A DNA stretch of 64,000 nucleotides, taken from Halorhabdus rudnickae. GTDB lineage: Archaea; Halobacteriota; Halobacteria; Halobacteriales; Haloarculaceae. Under the pieces are notes generated by a model that made no database searches, was not told where the DNA came from, and saw only the letters and a program-made list of their open reading frames with translations. Positions 18,744-27,186 of the stretch are shown here, in pieces. Location of the stretch: positions 248,001 to 312,000 of the forward strand of contig NZ_CAAHFB010000001.1 in assembly GCF_900880625.1 (NCBI RefSeq). The letters are read 5' to 3'. The number at the start of each line of letters is the position of its first letter. Position 1 is the first letter of the stretch. A program made the translations under genes and the position numbers.

Positions 18744-19661
18744 TCAGCGCTGTAATCTGACCACAGTCTTTTCGTCCTGTTGACTCGTCTCGACGAGTCC
18801 GTCCTCGGACAGATCTTTGAGGAGACTCCGCAGCCACTCGCGGCCGTACTCGCCCGCCGGCGCGTAGTCAACCCGGACTTTCGGCCCGAGATCATCAACA
18901 GCTAGGCGATCGTGTTCTTTGAGCGCGCCGATCACGCGCCCTCGCATCTGTCGGCGACTCCCCTCGAAACTCGGCTGAGTCGGCACGTCGGGTGCCGTGA
19001 AGTCACCGGTCTGGTAGGCGTCACACCACTCGCGCCAGGGGCACCCTGCCTCGTCACACGCGGGCGTCTTCTCGCAGGCCACGCCGCCGAGCTCCATGAT
19101 CGCGTTGTTCCAGACTCTCGACTCTCCGCCGGGCATGAGCGTCGTCGCCGCGTCTTCGAACGCCGCGTCCTCGTCGGGGATCGAAAATGCTCGATACAAC
19201 ACGCGCTTGACGTTGGTGTCCACGACCGCGTCGCCGTTGTTGAACGCGAAACTCGCGACCGCGTTGGCGGTGTAGGGACCGACGCCCATGAGCTCGGACA
19301 GTTCCTCCGACGATTCGGGAAACTCGCCGTCGTACTCCTCGCAGACCTGGTTCGCAGCCTCGTGGAGGTATTTCGCGCGGTTGTTGTACCCGAGGCTGTG
19401 TGCCGACCAGAAGGCGACCACGTCGGCCCGGTCCGCACTCGCCAGGTCGGCGACCGTCGGCCATCGATCGAGGAAGTCCGCCCAGGCGTCGACGACGCGA
19501 TCGAGCTGAGTTTGCTGGCTCATCACTTCCGAGACGAGGATCGCGTAGGGATCGTCGGTCTCCCGCCAGGGATATTCGCGGTGATCGGCTTCGTACCACT
19601 CGATCAGGGCCGCTCTGATCGCGTCGCGATTCTCGGGAAAGTCGACGGCGGGCTCGCTCAT
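18744..19661 (-). CDS. mutY: A/G-specific adenine glycosylase
   Basis: The 305-residue protein carries the HhH-GPD fold: an early catalytic-Glu segment EVMSQQTQLDRVV, the hairpin LMGVGPYTANAVASFA and the catalytic Asp in AVVDTNVKRVLYR. An iron-sulfur loop has four Cys (CEKTPACDEAGCPWREWC). Spacing of the Cys is C-x5-C-x4-C-x5-C, slightly different from the usual C-x6-C-x2-C-x5-C. MutY removes adenine mispaired with 8-oxoguanine. The C-terminal part is a short winged helix, not the NUDIX-like domain of bacterial MutY. Confidence 0.92.
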   Translation of the reverse strand: MSEPAVDFPENRDAIRAALIEWYEADHREYPWRETDDPYAILVSEVMSQQTQLDRVVDAWADFLDRWPTVADLASADRADVVAFWSAHSLGYNNRAKYLHEAANQVCEEYDGEFPESSEELSELMGVGPYTANAVASFAFNNGDAVVDTNVKRVLYRAFSIPDEDAAFEDAATTLMPGGESRVWNNAIMELGGVACEKTPACDEAGCPWREWCDAYQTGDFTAPDVPTQPSFEGSRRQMRGRVIGALKEHDRLAVDDLGPKVRVDYAPAGEYGREWLRSLLKDLSEDGLVETSQQDEKTVVRLQR

Positions 19662-19807
19662 CGTCGCGGCGTAGGCCGGTCGGCAGTTTACCTCTGGCGT
19701 CCCCGGCAGCGATCAACGTGGTTCCCATCGTGGCCGTCGAACGTCCGGACGTTCCACGGTCAGCCCCGAGCCGAAAGGAGTTTGCGCCCCGGTCGTCAGC
19801 TTTCGGT

Positions 19808-20137
19808 ATGGGACTCGACGCACTTTCCGAGGACGTGTCCGAGTCGTACGGTGCACTCGGCGAGGAACTGGCGGTGTCTCTCGACCGGGAGACACGAAAC
19901 GAACTCGCGATGCTTGAGGCGGCACTCGACCCGGAGACAACGGACGAACTCCTCCGGCGCGCGGTCCACATGCTCTTTCAGAGTACGGTCGAAACGGGGT
20001 CGCTCGACTTTCATCTCAGAAACGAGTATGACGTCACCTACGACGAATACCTCTCGGGGATGACGTTCGACGAGATGACCGGTGGCGGATACCAGACCGG
20101 GAGCGGTGATCCCGACGATCGACGCTACCAGTTCTGA
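19808..20137 (+). CDS. Conserved-looking small acidic protein
   Basis: ATG 19808 gives 109 residues. The sequence is helical and acidic (LEAALDPETTDELLRRAVHM), then has a hydrophilic end with a repeated Tyr (YDVTYDEYLSGMTFDEM). The upstream in-frame ATG at 19718 lies inside the mutY promoter region and is less likely. I recognise no family. It lies between mutY (divergent) and padR (convergent, 19 bases). Confidence 0.62.
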   Translation: MGLDALSEDVSESYGALGEELAVSLDRETRNELAMLEAALDPETTDELLRRAVHMLFQSTVETGSLDFHLRNEYDVTYDEYLSGMTFDEMTGGGYQTGSGDPDDRRYQF

Positions 20138-20156
20138 CTGCTCGCAAAAGCCGGTA

Positions 20157-20432
20157 CTAGAGGTCGACGTACTGTTCTTCCCAGTCGCGACGCGCCTCGA
20201 TCTCGCGACGCCCGCGCCGAGTCAGGCTGTAGTAGTTCGTCCGTCGGTCGCGCTGCCCCTTCTCGACCAGTCCCTTGTCGACGAGCGTATCCAGATTCGG
20301 ATAGAGACGGCCGTGATGGATCTCTTTCTCGTAGTAGTTCTCGAGTTCTTCTTTGATCGCGAGGCCGTGCGGTTCCTCCTCGCCGGCGATGACATATAGG
20401 AGGTCTCGCTGAAATCCTGTCAGGTCGTACAT
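20157..20432 (-). CDS. PadR family transcriptional regulator
   Basis: The 91-residue protein matches the PadR winged helix: FQRDLLYVIAGEEEPHGLAI, then HHGRLYPNLDTLVDKGLV with the recognition helix, then the wing RRTNYYSLTRRG. It has the short dimerising tail typical of haloarchaeal PadR proteins. Its targets are unknown. The AT-rich leader at 20,433-20,475 holds candidate TATA elements on the minus strand and may be an autoregulatory site. Confidence 0.88.
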   Translation of the reverse strand: MYDLTGFQRDLLYVIAGEEEPHGLAIKEELENYYEKEIHHGRLYPNLDTLVDKGLVEKGQRDRRTNYYSLTRRGRREIEARRDWEEQYVDL

Positions 20433-20773
20433 CGGTAATGTCCATATAGAGGTTATTATCCAAATATCTTAAACATGTCGACTCGGATCGGTATTGGGCT
20501 GTCGAGTCGTGCGCTGAAACGCGCCAACGAAAGTCCGGAAAGGTAATCGGTTTGAGGATGATCGGTGGGTGTTCGTGAGATGGTACGTCGATTCGTTGAT
20601 GCCCGACCGAGAGTGGTAATTCCCGACTGCGGAGAGTGTTTGCCGACGTATCAGGTTGGGCTTCGGCGGTCGTCGGTCTCACGCGTCAGATCGGACCGGA
20701 CTGACTGTACCGTCACTCCGCCGGCTGTCGGCAATGTGTCTGCAGGTACGTAGTTAGCCATCGAAAGAGTGGA

Positions 20774-20809
20774 AAGCGGCCACGCGGGGAAAAGCCCGCG
20801 TGGGCGCTT
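20774..20809 (+). repeat. Hairpin 1 (15-bp stem)
   Basis: The left arm AAGCGGCCACGCGGG pairs with CCCGCGTGGGCGCTT with one mismatch, around a six-base GAAAAG loop. Confidence 0.85.
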
Positions 20810-20831
20810 GCCGCCCTGAATTGGTCCCCGC

Positions 20832-20861
20832 TGACGCTTCGGCCCTCCAAGCGAAGCGTCA
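20832..20861 (+). repeat. Hairpin 2 (10-bp perfect stem)
   Basis: TGACGCTTCG pairs with CGAAGCGTCA around a ten-base loop GCCCTCCAAG. Confidence 0.85.
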
Positions 20862-20906
20862 TCAGAACATCGAAGGTGGTTTCACTTAAACCTACCGGCC
20901 TCTATC

Positions 20907-20917
20907 CTTTTTTCTGG
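20907..20917 (+). terminator. T-tract terminator after the hairpins
   Basis: The run CTTTTTTCTGG is the longest T run in this gap and follows the hairpin pair by 45 bases, as expected for the U-tract termination used by archaea. Confidence 0.4.
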
Positions 20918-21012
20918 TCTAGAAGTCAATCGGACTAACTGTATCTGCTGGAGCGGTGTGTACACCGGCGTTGATCCCATCGGTTAAGCACGTTCGGCCG
21001 TTCTTTCCATCC

Positions 21013-21738
21013 ATGCGAATACGCGGCGAGCGGGAGTGCAAGGACTGTGGCGCCCGGTGGTCGTACTACGAGACGGGGTCTGTCACGTGTCCAGATTGCG
21101 GGAGCCTCCGGAGCGTCGGCGTCGCGGACCGTCAGCTACACACGGCAAGTCCGGCGGAGCTAGATCTCACGGACGCCAGAGCCGACCTGGATCGGGAACC
21201 GCTCGGGACTGTCGCTGGCCGTGCGGGTGAAACAGCGGCGACGTTCGTCCGTGAACACGGGTTCGTCCACGCCGGCGAATTACAACCGCTCGATGCGACG
21301 TTCGTCGCGGCGACCGAACTCCGTCACGCGGGGGCAGAAATCGCCCGCATGCTCCGGATCGACGACGCGGAGGAGGCCTACCTGCTGGCCTTACTCGACG
21401 GTGCTGAGTCCGGGAAGCGACCGTCACCCGATGACGTCCCGGACTCGATGGTTTCGGTACGCGGCCTCGCTGCGGCCTCGGCGGTCGCGGATTACCGTCG
21501 TGACGTCCGTCGATATCTCGCGGACGATCCTGACGCGGCTGCCCGGAAGATCCTTGGACGCATTGAGGACCATCGCACCCGCATCGAAGCCCTCGACGGA
21601 GCGGTCGCTCCAGAAACTGCCGATGCGCTCGTCGAGGCGACCCGGGATGTCGGGACGTATCTGATCGAAGCCGACGCGACGCTGGCGCCCGCTCGTAAAC
21701 GACTCGAAGAACTAGATCCGTCTGCTTCGGAGCGATAG
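21013..21738 (+). CDS. TFIIB-type zinc-ribbon protein of unknown function (DUF7117-like)
   Basis: The 241-residue protein begins MRIRGERECKDCGARWSYYE and has a second CPDCGS pair, a single zinc ribbon (Cys about 9, 12, 26 and 29). The remainder is helical and acidic, with a repeated TAATFVREHGFVHAGELQ-type helix pattern and no enzymatic motif. It resembles a haloarchaeal zinc-ribbon family of unknown function. ATG 21013 is used because the zinc ribbon begins there; the frame is open to 20,956. Confidence 0.68.
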   Translation: MRIRGERECKDCGARWSYYETGSVTCPDCGSLRSVGVADRQLHTASPAELDLTDARADLDREPLGTVAGRAGETAATFVREHGFVHAGELQPLDATFVAATELRHAGAEIARMLRIDDAEEAYLLALLDGAESGKRPSPDDVPDSMVSVRGLAAASAVADYRRDVRRYLADDPDAAARKILGRIEDHRTRIEALDGAVAPETADALVEATRDVGTYLIEADATLAPARKRLEELDPSASER

Positions 21739-21757
21739 AGCAAGATGTCTCGGCGAT

Positions 21758-22651
21758 TCAGGGGAGAGAGACGTCCACGTCGTGTTTGCCTGCGGCGGCT
21801 TTGACGGTGTTGTACAGCAACATCGCGCGGGTCATCGGACCGACGCCGCCCGGCACCGGCGTGATTGCGCTCGCTTTCTCCCTGGCGCTCTCGAAGTCGA
21901 CGTCGCCGACGAGTTCGTAGCCTTTCTCGGTGTCGGCCTCGACGCGGTTGATCCCCACGTCGATCACGACCACACCCTCGCTCAACATCTCGCCGTCGAT
22001 CATCTCCGGGACGCCCGCGGCCGCGACGACGATGTCCGCCTCGCGGGTCTTGGCCGCCAGGTCCTCGGTGCGGGAGTGACAGACCGTCACGGTCGCGTTG
22101 CCGCCCGCAGCCTTCTGCATGAGGAGGTTCGCCATCGGCTTGCCGACGATGTCCGAGCGCCCGACGATAACCGCGTCCTTCCCTTCGGGGTCGACACCCG
22201 CGTCTTCGAGTAGCTTCTGGATCCCGTGAGGCGTACAGGGCTTGTATCGCGGGTCGCCTGCGACGAGGCGGCCGACGTTCTCGGGGTGGAACCCGTCGAC
22301 GTCCTTCTCGGGGTCGATCCGGCGCAGGACCGACTGTTTGTCGACGTGTTCGGGAACGGGCATCTGGACGAGGATCCCGTCGACCTCGGCGTCTGCGTTC
22401 AGCCGATCGATCTCGTCGAACAGTTCCCGTGCGGGTGCCTCGGGATCGATCTCAACGTCGACCGCCTCGATGCCGACCTCCGCGCAGTCGTCCTGTTTCA
22501 TCGAGACGTAGGTCTCGCTGGCCGGGTCCGTACTCATCAGTACCGTCGCCAGCGTCGGGGTGACGCCCTCGTCTTCGAGCGTCACGATGGCGTCGCCGAG
22601 GTCGTCCCGTATCGCCGCCGCAACCGCGTCACCGTCGATAATCTCGGTCAT
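21758..22651 (-). CDS. folD: Methylenetetrahydrofolate dehydrogenase / cyclohydrolase
   Basis: The 297-residue product has the catalytic Lys region SETYVSMKQDDCAEVGIE, the folate-binding VDGILVQMPVPEHVD and DPEKDVDGFHPENVGRL, and the NADP-binding AVIVGRSDIVGKPMANLLM. It interconverts 5,10-methylene- and 10-formyl-tetrahydrofolate in one-carbon metabolism. ATG 22651 is the usual family start (MTEIIDGDAVA). It stands alone, with a membrane-protein gene upstream. Confidence 0.96.
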   Translation of the reverse strand: MTEIIDGDAVAAAIRDDLGDAIVTLEDEGVTPTLATVLMSTDPASETYVSMKQDDCAEVGIEAVDVEIDPEAPARELFDEIDRLNADAEVDGILVQMPVPEHVDKQSVLRRIDPEKDVDGFHPENVGRLVAGDPRYKPCTPHGIQKLLEDAGVDPEGKDAVIVGRSDIVGKPMANLLMQKAAGGNATVTVCHSRTEDLAAKTREADIVVAAAGVPEMIDGEMLSEGVVVIDVGINRVEADTEKGYELVGDVDFESAREKASAITPVPGGVGPMTRAMLLYNTVKAAAGKHDVDVSLP

Positions 22652-22713
22652 CGGGTGGTTCGACGGGGCCACGTCCCTTCAACGTCCCGGAACGGAGGTC
22701 AAACCGCCCACTC

Positions 22714-23676
22714 TCATGGTCCGGTCGAGACGACGCCCACTGTCGCCTCGAAGTGGGGCAACGCCAGTATAGTCAACTGGAAAAGAGCGACCGTCAGTGT
22801 CGGGATCCAGACCGACTGCGTCCGCTCGCGTCCCCACGCGGCAATCGCGAAGACGATGAACCAGACGGCTGCAGTCAGTAACTCACCCGCAGTCGTCGCC
22901 CCCGACAAGACATCGACGGCGACGGTGAACGAGAGAAAGGCGGCGAAGACGAGCGCGACGGCGTTGGTCGGGGTGAGGGCGTCGCGTACCGACACGGCGT
23001 CGCGCATCCGAGACAGTTCGACGACGGCGAGTGTCGTCCCGACGACGAAGACGAGTGCGATCACCAGCAGCGCGTTCGAGCGGGCGAGTCGCCACATCGG
23101 GTCGACGAACCAGTGATACAGTCCCGCGAGTGCAGTGACTCCGAGCAACGCCTCACGGGACCCGAGCGTCTTACGGAGTCCACCCCAGATTGCGCCATAG
23201 AACAGGATCCCGTATCCGAGAGCGACCAGGGCGCCGGGGACGACGGCGTTCCACCAGAGAAAGCCCGCCGAGAGGTCCGGAATCGCGGCCCAGGACCCGG
23301 CGTCGGCGACCGAAGTCCCGATGGCGTGAACGACGAGGAAATATCCAACGGCCGCAAGTAGTGGTCCGACGACAGCGACACTGACTGCATTGAGATCGTC
23401 GCGGCTCGGAAGGGTAGCGTGGACGGGACGATCGCGGACGGCAGCGTAGACGACGCCGACGACGACCATCTCGACCGCGACCCAGAACCACGAGCGCCAC
23501 AGGAGACGCTCTCCGGGAAGGTCGTTCGGTACCGGACCGCCGACGAGAGCAGCGATCTCCGGTGCTATGAGATCCAGCAACGGGAACATTGCGAGGACGA
23601 CGAACGTCGCGCTGAACTCGATCACGTCGCGGTGACGGTCGACGGTCCTGTGCAGGGCGGATCGGTGGAGGGACAT
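22714..23676 (-). CDS. Multi-pass membrane protein, CPBP-like
   Basis: Starting at ATG 23676 the 320-residue protein has about eight hydrophobic segments. GYGILFYGAIWGGLRKTLG followed by ALAGLYHWFVDP resembles the two active-site motifs of CPBP/CAAX-type membrane proteases, but the EExxxR of motif 1 is reduced to one Arg after GAIWGGL. The enzyme is therefore probably inactive or a different membrane family. The GTG at 23691 in the same frame is an alternative start. Confidence 0.6.
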   Translation of the reverse strand: MSLHRSALHRTVDRHRDVIEFSATFVVLAMFPLLDLIAPEIAALVGGPVPNDLPGERLLWRSWFWVAVEMVVVGVVYAAVRDRPVHATLPSRDDLNAVSVAVVGPLLAAVGYFLVVHAIGTSVADAGSWAAIPDLSAGFLWWNAVVPGALVALGYGILFYGAIWGGLRKTLGSREALLGVTALAGLYHWFVDPMWRLARSNALLVIALVFVVGTTLAVVELSRMRDAVSVRDALTPTNAVALVFAAFLSFTVAVDVLSGATTAGELLTAAVWFIVFAIAAWGRERTQSVWIPTLTVALFQLTILALPHFEATVGVVSTGP

Positions 23677-23736
23677 ATCGGCGCTATCCACGTAGATGGA
23701 AATAATTGCTCGGAACGCGACGAGGCGGTCCCGTTC

Positions 23737-24795
23737 TCAGAGGATGCCGTGTGACTCCTGCACGTCGCGGTAGAGGTCGAGATACGATTCGACGATCTCC
23801 CGGTGGTCGAAGCGAGCGAAGTCCTCGTCGATCGTGCGTCGTTCCAGATCGCCCGATTCGACGATCGCGTCGGCCAGTTCCTGGGGATCGGTGACGCGGA
23901 AACTCCGGCGGTGGTTCTCGATGAGTTCGTGGGCGCTGGACTCGGCCTGATATTCGACGATACCGACACAGCCCGCAGCAAGCGCCTGCAGCAACTCGCG
24001 AGCGAAGTACTCGCGATAGGCCGTCTGGACGAAGGCATGGGCGCCGCGGTAGATGGCGATCCGTTCTTCCTGGCTACACTCCCCGGCGAACGTGATGCGG
24101 TCGTCGATCCGGAGATCGGCGGCCTGGCGTTCGTAGTCGCGCCGGAGCGGCCCGTCACCGACGACTGTCACCGACCAGTTGCGGTCGCGCAACTCCGCCA
24201 GCGCCAGCAAGAGACTATCGAGGTTGGCCGTTTCGTTCAGGGAGTGACCAAAGGCGACCTCGGTCTCTTCGCCAGGTTCGGTGTTTTCGATCAGCGAGAA
24301 GTCGATCCCGTCGGGGATCTCGTGGGATCGCTCGTCCACGACGCCCCGTTCGCGGACTTGCGTCCTGACCATTTCTGAGGGCGTGACCACGGCAGTCGCT
24401 TCTCGGAGGAGGAGTCTGACAGTCCGTGAGTCGGCCAGTCCTTCGTCGCCGTACCACTCGAGGACGACCGGAGCGCGGGCGAGCGTCCCGCCCGAACTGG
24501 CTGTGAAGACGGCCCGCGGCGGCCGGGGTCGGACGTGGATCACGTCCGGCCGATACCGCGCCAGCAGGACTGGGAGTCGCGTTGCGAAGGAAGTTGCTGC
24601 CGGCGAGACGGTCACGCCGTGATAGGTGACGCCGTCGATCGTCCGCTCGTCGCGGTAGTCATCCCACCAGGCCGCACAGAAGACAGTGACGTCGTGGCCC
24701 CGGTCGGCAAGCTGGTGGGCAAGGCGTTCCAATCGTCGGTTTCCCTCAGTGTCCCGATGACGGGTCGTAGTCATCGACACGAAGGCGACCCGCAT
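23737..24795 (-). CDS. Family 4 glycosyltransferase
   Basis: The 352-residue protein starts RVAFVSMTTTRHRDTEGNRR at ATG 24795. It has an N-terminal Rossmann half (LERLAHQLADRGHDVTVF), then WSVTVVGDGPLRRDYERQAADL and FVQTAYREYFARELLQALAAGCVGIVE, the donor-binding half of GT4 (GT-B fold) enzymes. The E-x7-E-like site is FARELLQALAAG. The acceptor is unknown; haloarchaeal GT4 proteins work in S-layer glycan, lipid or exopolysaccharide assembly. It sits 83 bases from the glycerol-1-phosphate dehydrogenase gene, on the same strand and downstream of it. Confidence 0.88.
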   Translation of the reverse strand: MRVAFVSMTTTRHRDTEGNRRLERLAHQLADRGHDVTVFCAAWWDDYRDERTIDGVTYHGVTVSPAATSFATRLPVLLARYRPDVIHVRPRPPRAVFTASSGGTLARAPVVLEWYGDEGLADSRTVRLLLREATAVVTPSEMVRTQVRERGVVDERSHEIPDGIDFSLIENTEPGEETEVAFGHSLNETANLDSLLLALAELRDRNWSVTVVGDGPLRRDYERQAADLRIDDRITFAGECSQEERIAIYRGAHAFVQTAYREYFARELLQALAAGCVGIVEYQAESSAHELIENHRRSFRVTDPQELADAIVESGDLERRTIDEDFARFDHREIVESYLDLYRDVQESHGIL

Positions 24796-24878
24796 ACTCG
24801 CGGTGAATAGGGCCGGTGTCAAAAACCCCCCGTCTTCGGTGGTCCCGGCGATCCGACAGTTCCAACGCGCCGTCGGCT

Positions 24879-25937
24879 TTAGATCACGCCGGTGACCGTG
24901 GCTGCCTCACGAGCGGCCGGTTCGTTCATCCCGTTGCCCAGTATCGTGTAGCGATCACGGATCTCGTGGGCGGTCGTCAGCGCTTCGATCACCGTCGCCT
25001 CGTCGATTCCGAGTTCCGCAGCCGTCGTCGGCGCGCCGATGGCCGCAAGTGCGTCCCGGATATCGCGCCACTCGCCGTTCTCACCGCTGTGGAGGTACTC
25101 GACCATGATTGACCCGACACCGACTTGATGACCGTGCAACGCCTGGCCGGGAACCAATCGGTCGAGCTGGTGGGAAAAGAGGTGTTCGGCGCCGGAGGCC
25201 GGCCGGGAACTCCCGGCGATCGACATAGCGACCCCGGAAGAGACCAGCGCTTTCACGACGATCCAGGCGGACTCTTCGAGACCCTGTTTGATCGATCCCG
25301 CGTGCTCGACGAGGAGTTCCGCCGTCATCTGCGATAGCGCCCCGCCGTACTCGGAGTAGGTAACGTCCTGTAGGCGACGGGCGAGTTCCCAGTCTTTGAC
25401 TGCCGTGTAATTCGAGATGATGTCGGCACAGCCAGCCGTGGTGAGGCGCCAGGGGGCGTCGGCAATAATCCTCGTGTCGGCGACGACCGCGACTGGGGGG
25501 TTGGCAGCGACGCTGTGGCGCGTATCTTCCTCGGGAACCGAGGCACGACCGCTGACGATCCCGTCGTGGCTGGCCGCCGTCGGGACCGAGACGAATCCCA
25601 TCCCGAGTTCGTCGGCAGCCATCTTCGTGATATCGATCGGTTTCCCGCCACCGACACCGATGAGGAAGTTCGCGTCAGCCTCGGTGGCGGCGTCGATCAC
25701 GCGCTGGACAGCTGCAAAACTCGCTTCATCGACGAGCGTCACGGCCGGTTCATGTCCTCGCTCCTCGAACTGTTCGCGGACGGCGTTCCCGGCGACTTCC
25801 CGGGGAATCTCGCCGGTCACGATCAGTGGTCGGCCGGTGAGGTGGAGTTCCTCGACGGCGTCGACAGTTTCCTCGAGGACATCGTGGCCCACCAACACGT
25901 TCCGGGGCAACCGAATCCACGTCGACTTCTCGAACAT
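24879..25937 (-). CDS. egsA: sn-Glycerol-1-phosphate dehydrogenase
   Basis: The 352-residue protein begins MFEKSTWIRLPRNVLVGHDV and has the NAD(P)-binding NFLIGVGGGKPIDITKMA and metal-site segments VPTAASHDGIVSGRAS, ASGAEHLFSHQLD and GQALHGHQVGVGS. It makes the sn-1 glycerol phosphate backbone of archaeal membrane lipids. ATG 25937 follows the family start; the frame is open farther to 26,027. Confidence 0.96.
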   Translation of the reverse strand: MFEKSTWIRLPRNVLVGHDVLEETVDAVEELHLTGRPLIVTGEIPREVAGNAVREQFEERGHEPAVTLVDEASFAAVQRVIDAATEADANFLIGVGGGKPIDITKMAADELGMGFVSVPTAASHDGIVSGRASVPEEDTRHSVAANPPVAVVADTRIIADAPWRLTTAGCADIISNYTAVKDWELARRLQDVTYSEYGGALSQMTAELLVEHAGSIKQGLEESAWIVVKALVSSGVAMSIAGSSRPASGAEHLFSHQLDRLVPGQALHGHQVGVGSIMVEYLHSGENGEWRDIRDALAAIGAPTTAAELGIDEATVIEALTTAHEIRDRYTILGNGMNEPAAREAATVTGVI

Positions 25938-26120
25938 GTCCCGACACTCGCCGCCGGCCTTCATAATCCTTTCCGGCAAGCCGGCTCGGTCTGCGGCTCG
26001 CGGACACTCGCCGAACCGCTTCCGCATATCAGAAAAGAGACCGGGAGCGAGTCGAAACTCGCCGGAATTATCTACTCGTCGCCTGCACTCCCTTCTGCCC
26101 TCAAGTCCGGTGGTCCGTCT

Positions 26121-26540
26121 TCAGACGACCTCGACGGTTGCGCCGGATTCGTCGCCAAGCCGGTCGAGTAGTTTCGGGGACTGGGTCTGACGGCCTGAAC
26201 CGTCGGGATGGCGACAGACGATGCAATCGACATCGTGTGCGTCTGCGCACGACTGGATCACTTTTTCGGGCTTGCCCTCTGTGACTGCCGATTCGAAGTC
26301 GACCCCTCGTTCTGCACAGCGCTCCCGGATTTCCCCCAGCACCGCCTCGCTCTTCTCGGTCTCTATCTCTCGGGCCAGTTCTTCCCACCCGTAGACCGAG
26401 TACTCGCCGAACCGCCAGGCGTCGATCACATAAACCCCGTGCAGCGTCGCGTCCTCTTCGCTTGCTCTCTCGATGGCCCGTTCGACGTGCGGGCTCGTCC
26501 GGTCTCCCTCGGCCAGGAGTAGGGCGATGGTTTCCGTCAT
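26121..26540 (-). CDS. UspA-type universal stress protein
   Basis: The 139-residue protein has the UspA fold: TIALLLAEGDRTSPHVERAI at the start, then a helix HGVYVIDAWRFGEYSV and VDCIVCRHPDGSGRQTQSPK where ATP-binding members have Gly-x2-Gly-x9-Gly-Ser. That loop is only partly kept. The start is ATG 26540 with an AT-rich promoter (CTTTAACTAT, about 20-30 bases upstream). It is divergent from the DUF2249 gene at 26,883. Confidence 0.83.
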   Translation of the reverse strand: MTETIALLLAEGDRTSPHVERAIERASEEDATLHGVYVIDAWRFGEYSVYGWEELAREIETEKSEAVLGEIRERCAERGVDFESAVTEGKPEKVIQSCADAHDVDCIVCRHPDGSGRQTQSPKLLDRLGDESGATVEVV

Positions 26541-26882
26541 ACATCATTATTTATAGTTAAAGATCATAGTTCTTGGGGTGCGATCAGTCTAGTTACACTG
26601 TTTGTCAGTCCGGACTGCGTCGAAGAGTTTCTCTCGGGCGTAGACGAGTAAGAAAACGACGGTCCGGCTGTGGATCACGTCGTTCAGGTTGACACGGATA
26701 CGTCCCGCAGGAACGGGGCACCGGGCTGTCGAAGGAACATCTCTCGTCTGTGGGCTTGTCTGCTCGCGACCCATCCAACCGGGCGTGAATCCGGGTTAGG
26801 TGGTGAACTGGCTCGGGGGACAAACTCAAGAGGCGAACTGGTTCGGGGAAGGGTGATTACGGAACGAGAAACGACGATACCC
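26541..26882. other. 342-base intergenic region, uspA to DUF2249
   Basis: The left part holds the uspA promoter. The right part holds two related sites 30 bases apart: TGAACTGGCTCG at 26,804-26,815 and CGAACTGGTTCG at 26,834-26,845. I see no gene in the middle. Confidence 0.7.
26834..26845 (+). promoter_or_regulatory. NarO-type palindrome before the first DUF2249 gene
   Basis: CGAACTGGTTCG has perfect CGAAC/GTTCG half-sites and ends 37 bases before ATG 26883. A weaker copy lies at 26,804-26,815, 30 bases farther upstream (about three helical turns). It matches the palindrome in the narA/narO intergenic region. Confidence 0.55.
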
Positions 26883-27116
26883 ATGGAGCAACGCACCGAC
26901 GCATACGAATCGACGCTCGACGCCCGAGAGATCGAGGGCGAACCGTTCGATGACATCATGGCAGCCCTCGAAGAACTCCCTGCTGACGGGACGTTACTCC
27001 TGATCAATAGCTTCGAGCCCGAGCCGCTGTACGATGTTCTCGAAACGCGCGGGTTCAGATACGAGACCGAACAGGTCGGCCCCCAGGAGTGGCACGTCGA
27101 GATCCAAGAGGCCTAA
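26883..27116 (+). CDS. DUF2249 domain protein (first copy)
   Basis: The 77-residue protein starts at ATG 26883. It has LDAREIEGEPFDDIMAALEE, then TLLLINSFEPEPLYDVLETR and WHVEIQEA, the whole of the DUF2249 alpha/beta domain (TusA/SirA-like fold). Members often accompany nitrite and nitric oxide metabolism genes in bacteria and haloarchaea; function is not established. The regulatory site upstream links it to the nar genes here. The next gene, MOSC, begins 70 bases downstream. Confidence 0.88.
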   Translation: MEQRTDAYESTLDAREIEGEPFDDIMAALEELPADGTLLLINSFEPEPLYDVLETRGFRYETEQVGPQEWHVEIQEA

Positions 27117-27186
27117 TCGCTCCCAGCACGTCCGGCCGTCCGGTCCGGACGCCAGAGCTTTCCCCGGACGGACCCAGTCGGTAGCC

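Larger units (their letters stand above)
20760..20915 (+). ncRNA. Candidate structured RNA: two hairpins and a terminal T tract
   Basis: Two inverted repeats lie 22 bases apart. The first pairs 20,774-20,788 with 20,795-20,809 (15 positions, one mismatch, loop GAAAAG). The second pairs 20,832-20,841 with 20,852-20,861 (10 of 10, loop GCCCTCCAAG). A run CTTTTTTCTGG follows at about 20,907-20,917, which would end archaeal transcription on the plus strand. The stretch does not match SRP RNA, RNase P RNA or a tRNA as I know them. It could be a small RNA or the decayed end of a TnpB-type element; I see no transposase. Confidence 0.4.
20433..21012. other. 580-base intergenic region between padR and the zinc-ribbon gene
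   Basis: Positions 20,433-20,475 hold the padR leader. The middle is open in several frames but none looks coding. Positions 20,760-20,915 hold two strong hairpins followed by a T tract (annotated separately). The rest is promoter-proximal sequence for the gene at 21,013. Confidence 0.7.

Noticed and set aside
20565-20753. Plus-strand 62-codon frame before the hairpin pair, considered as the end of a TnpB transposase.
   Set aside because: It has a single CGEC and no TnpB zinc-finger pair or DDE-type motif, and no neighbouring transposase part. It is too short and compositionally plain to support.
26589-26774. Minus-strand 61-codon frame in the uspA-DUF2249 gap.
   Set aside because: No motif; it overlaps regulatory DNA and looks like a chance frame of GC-rich sequence.
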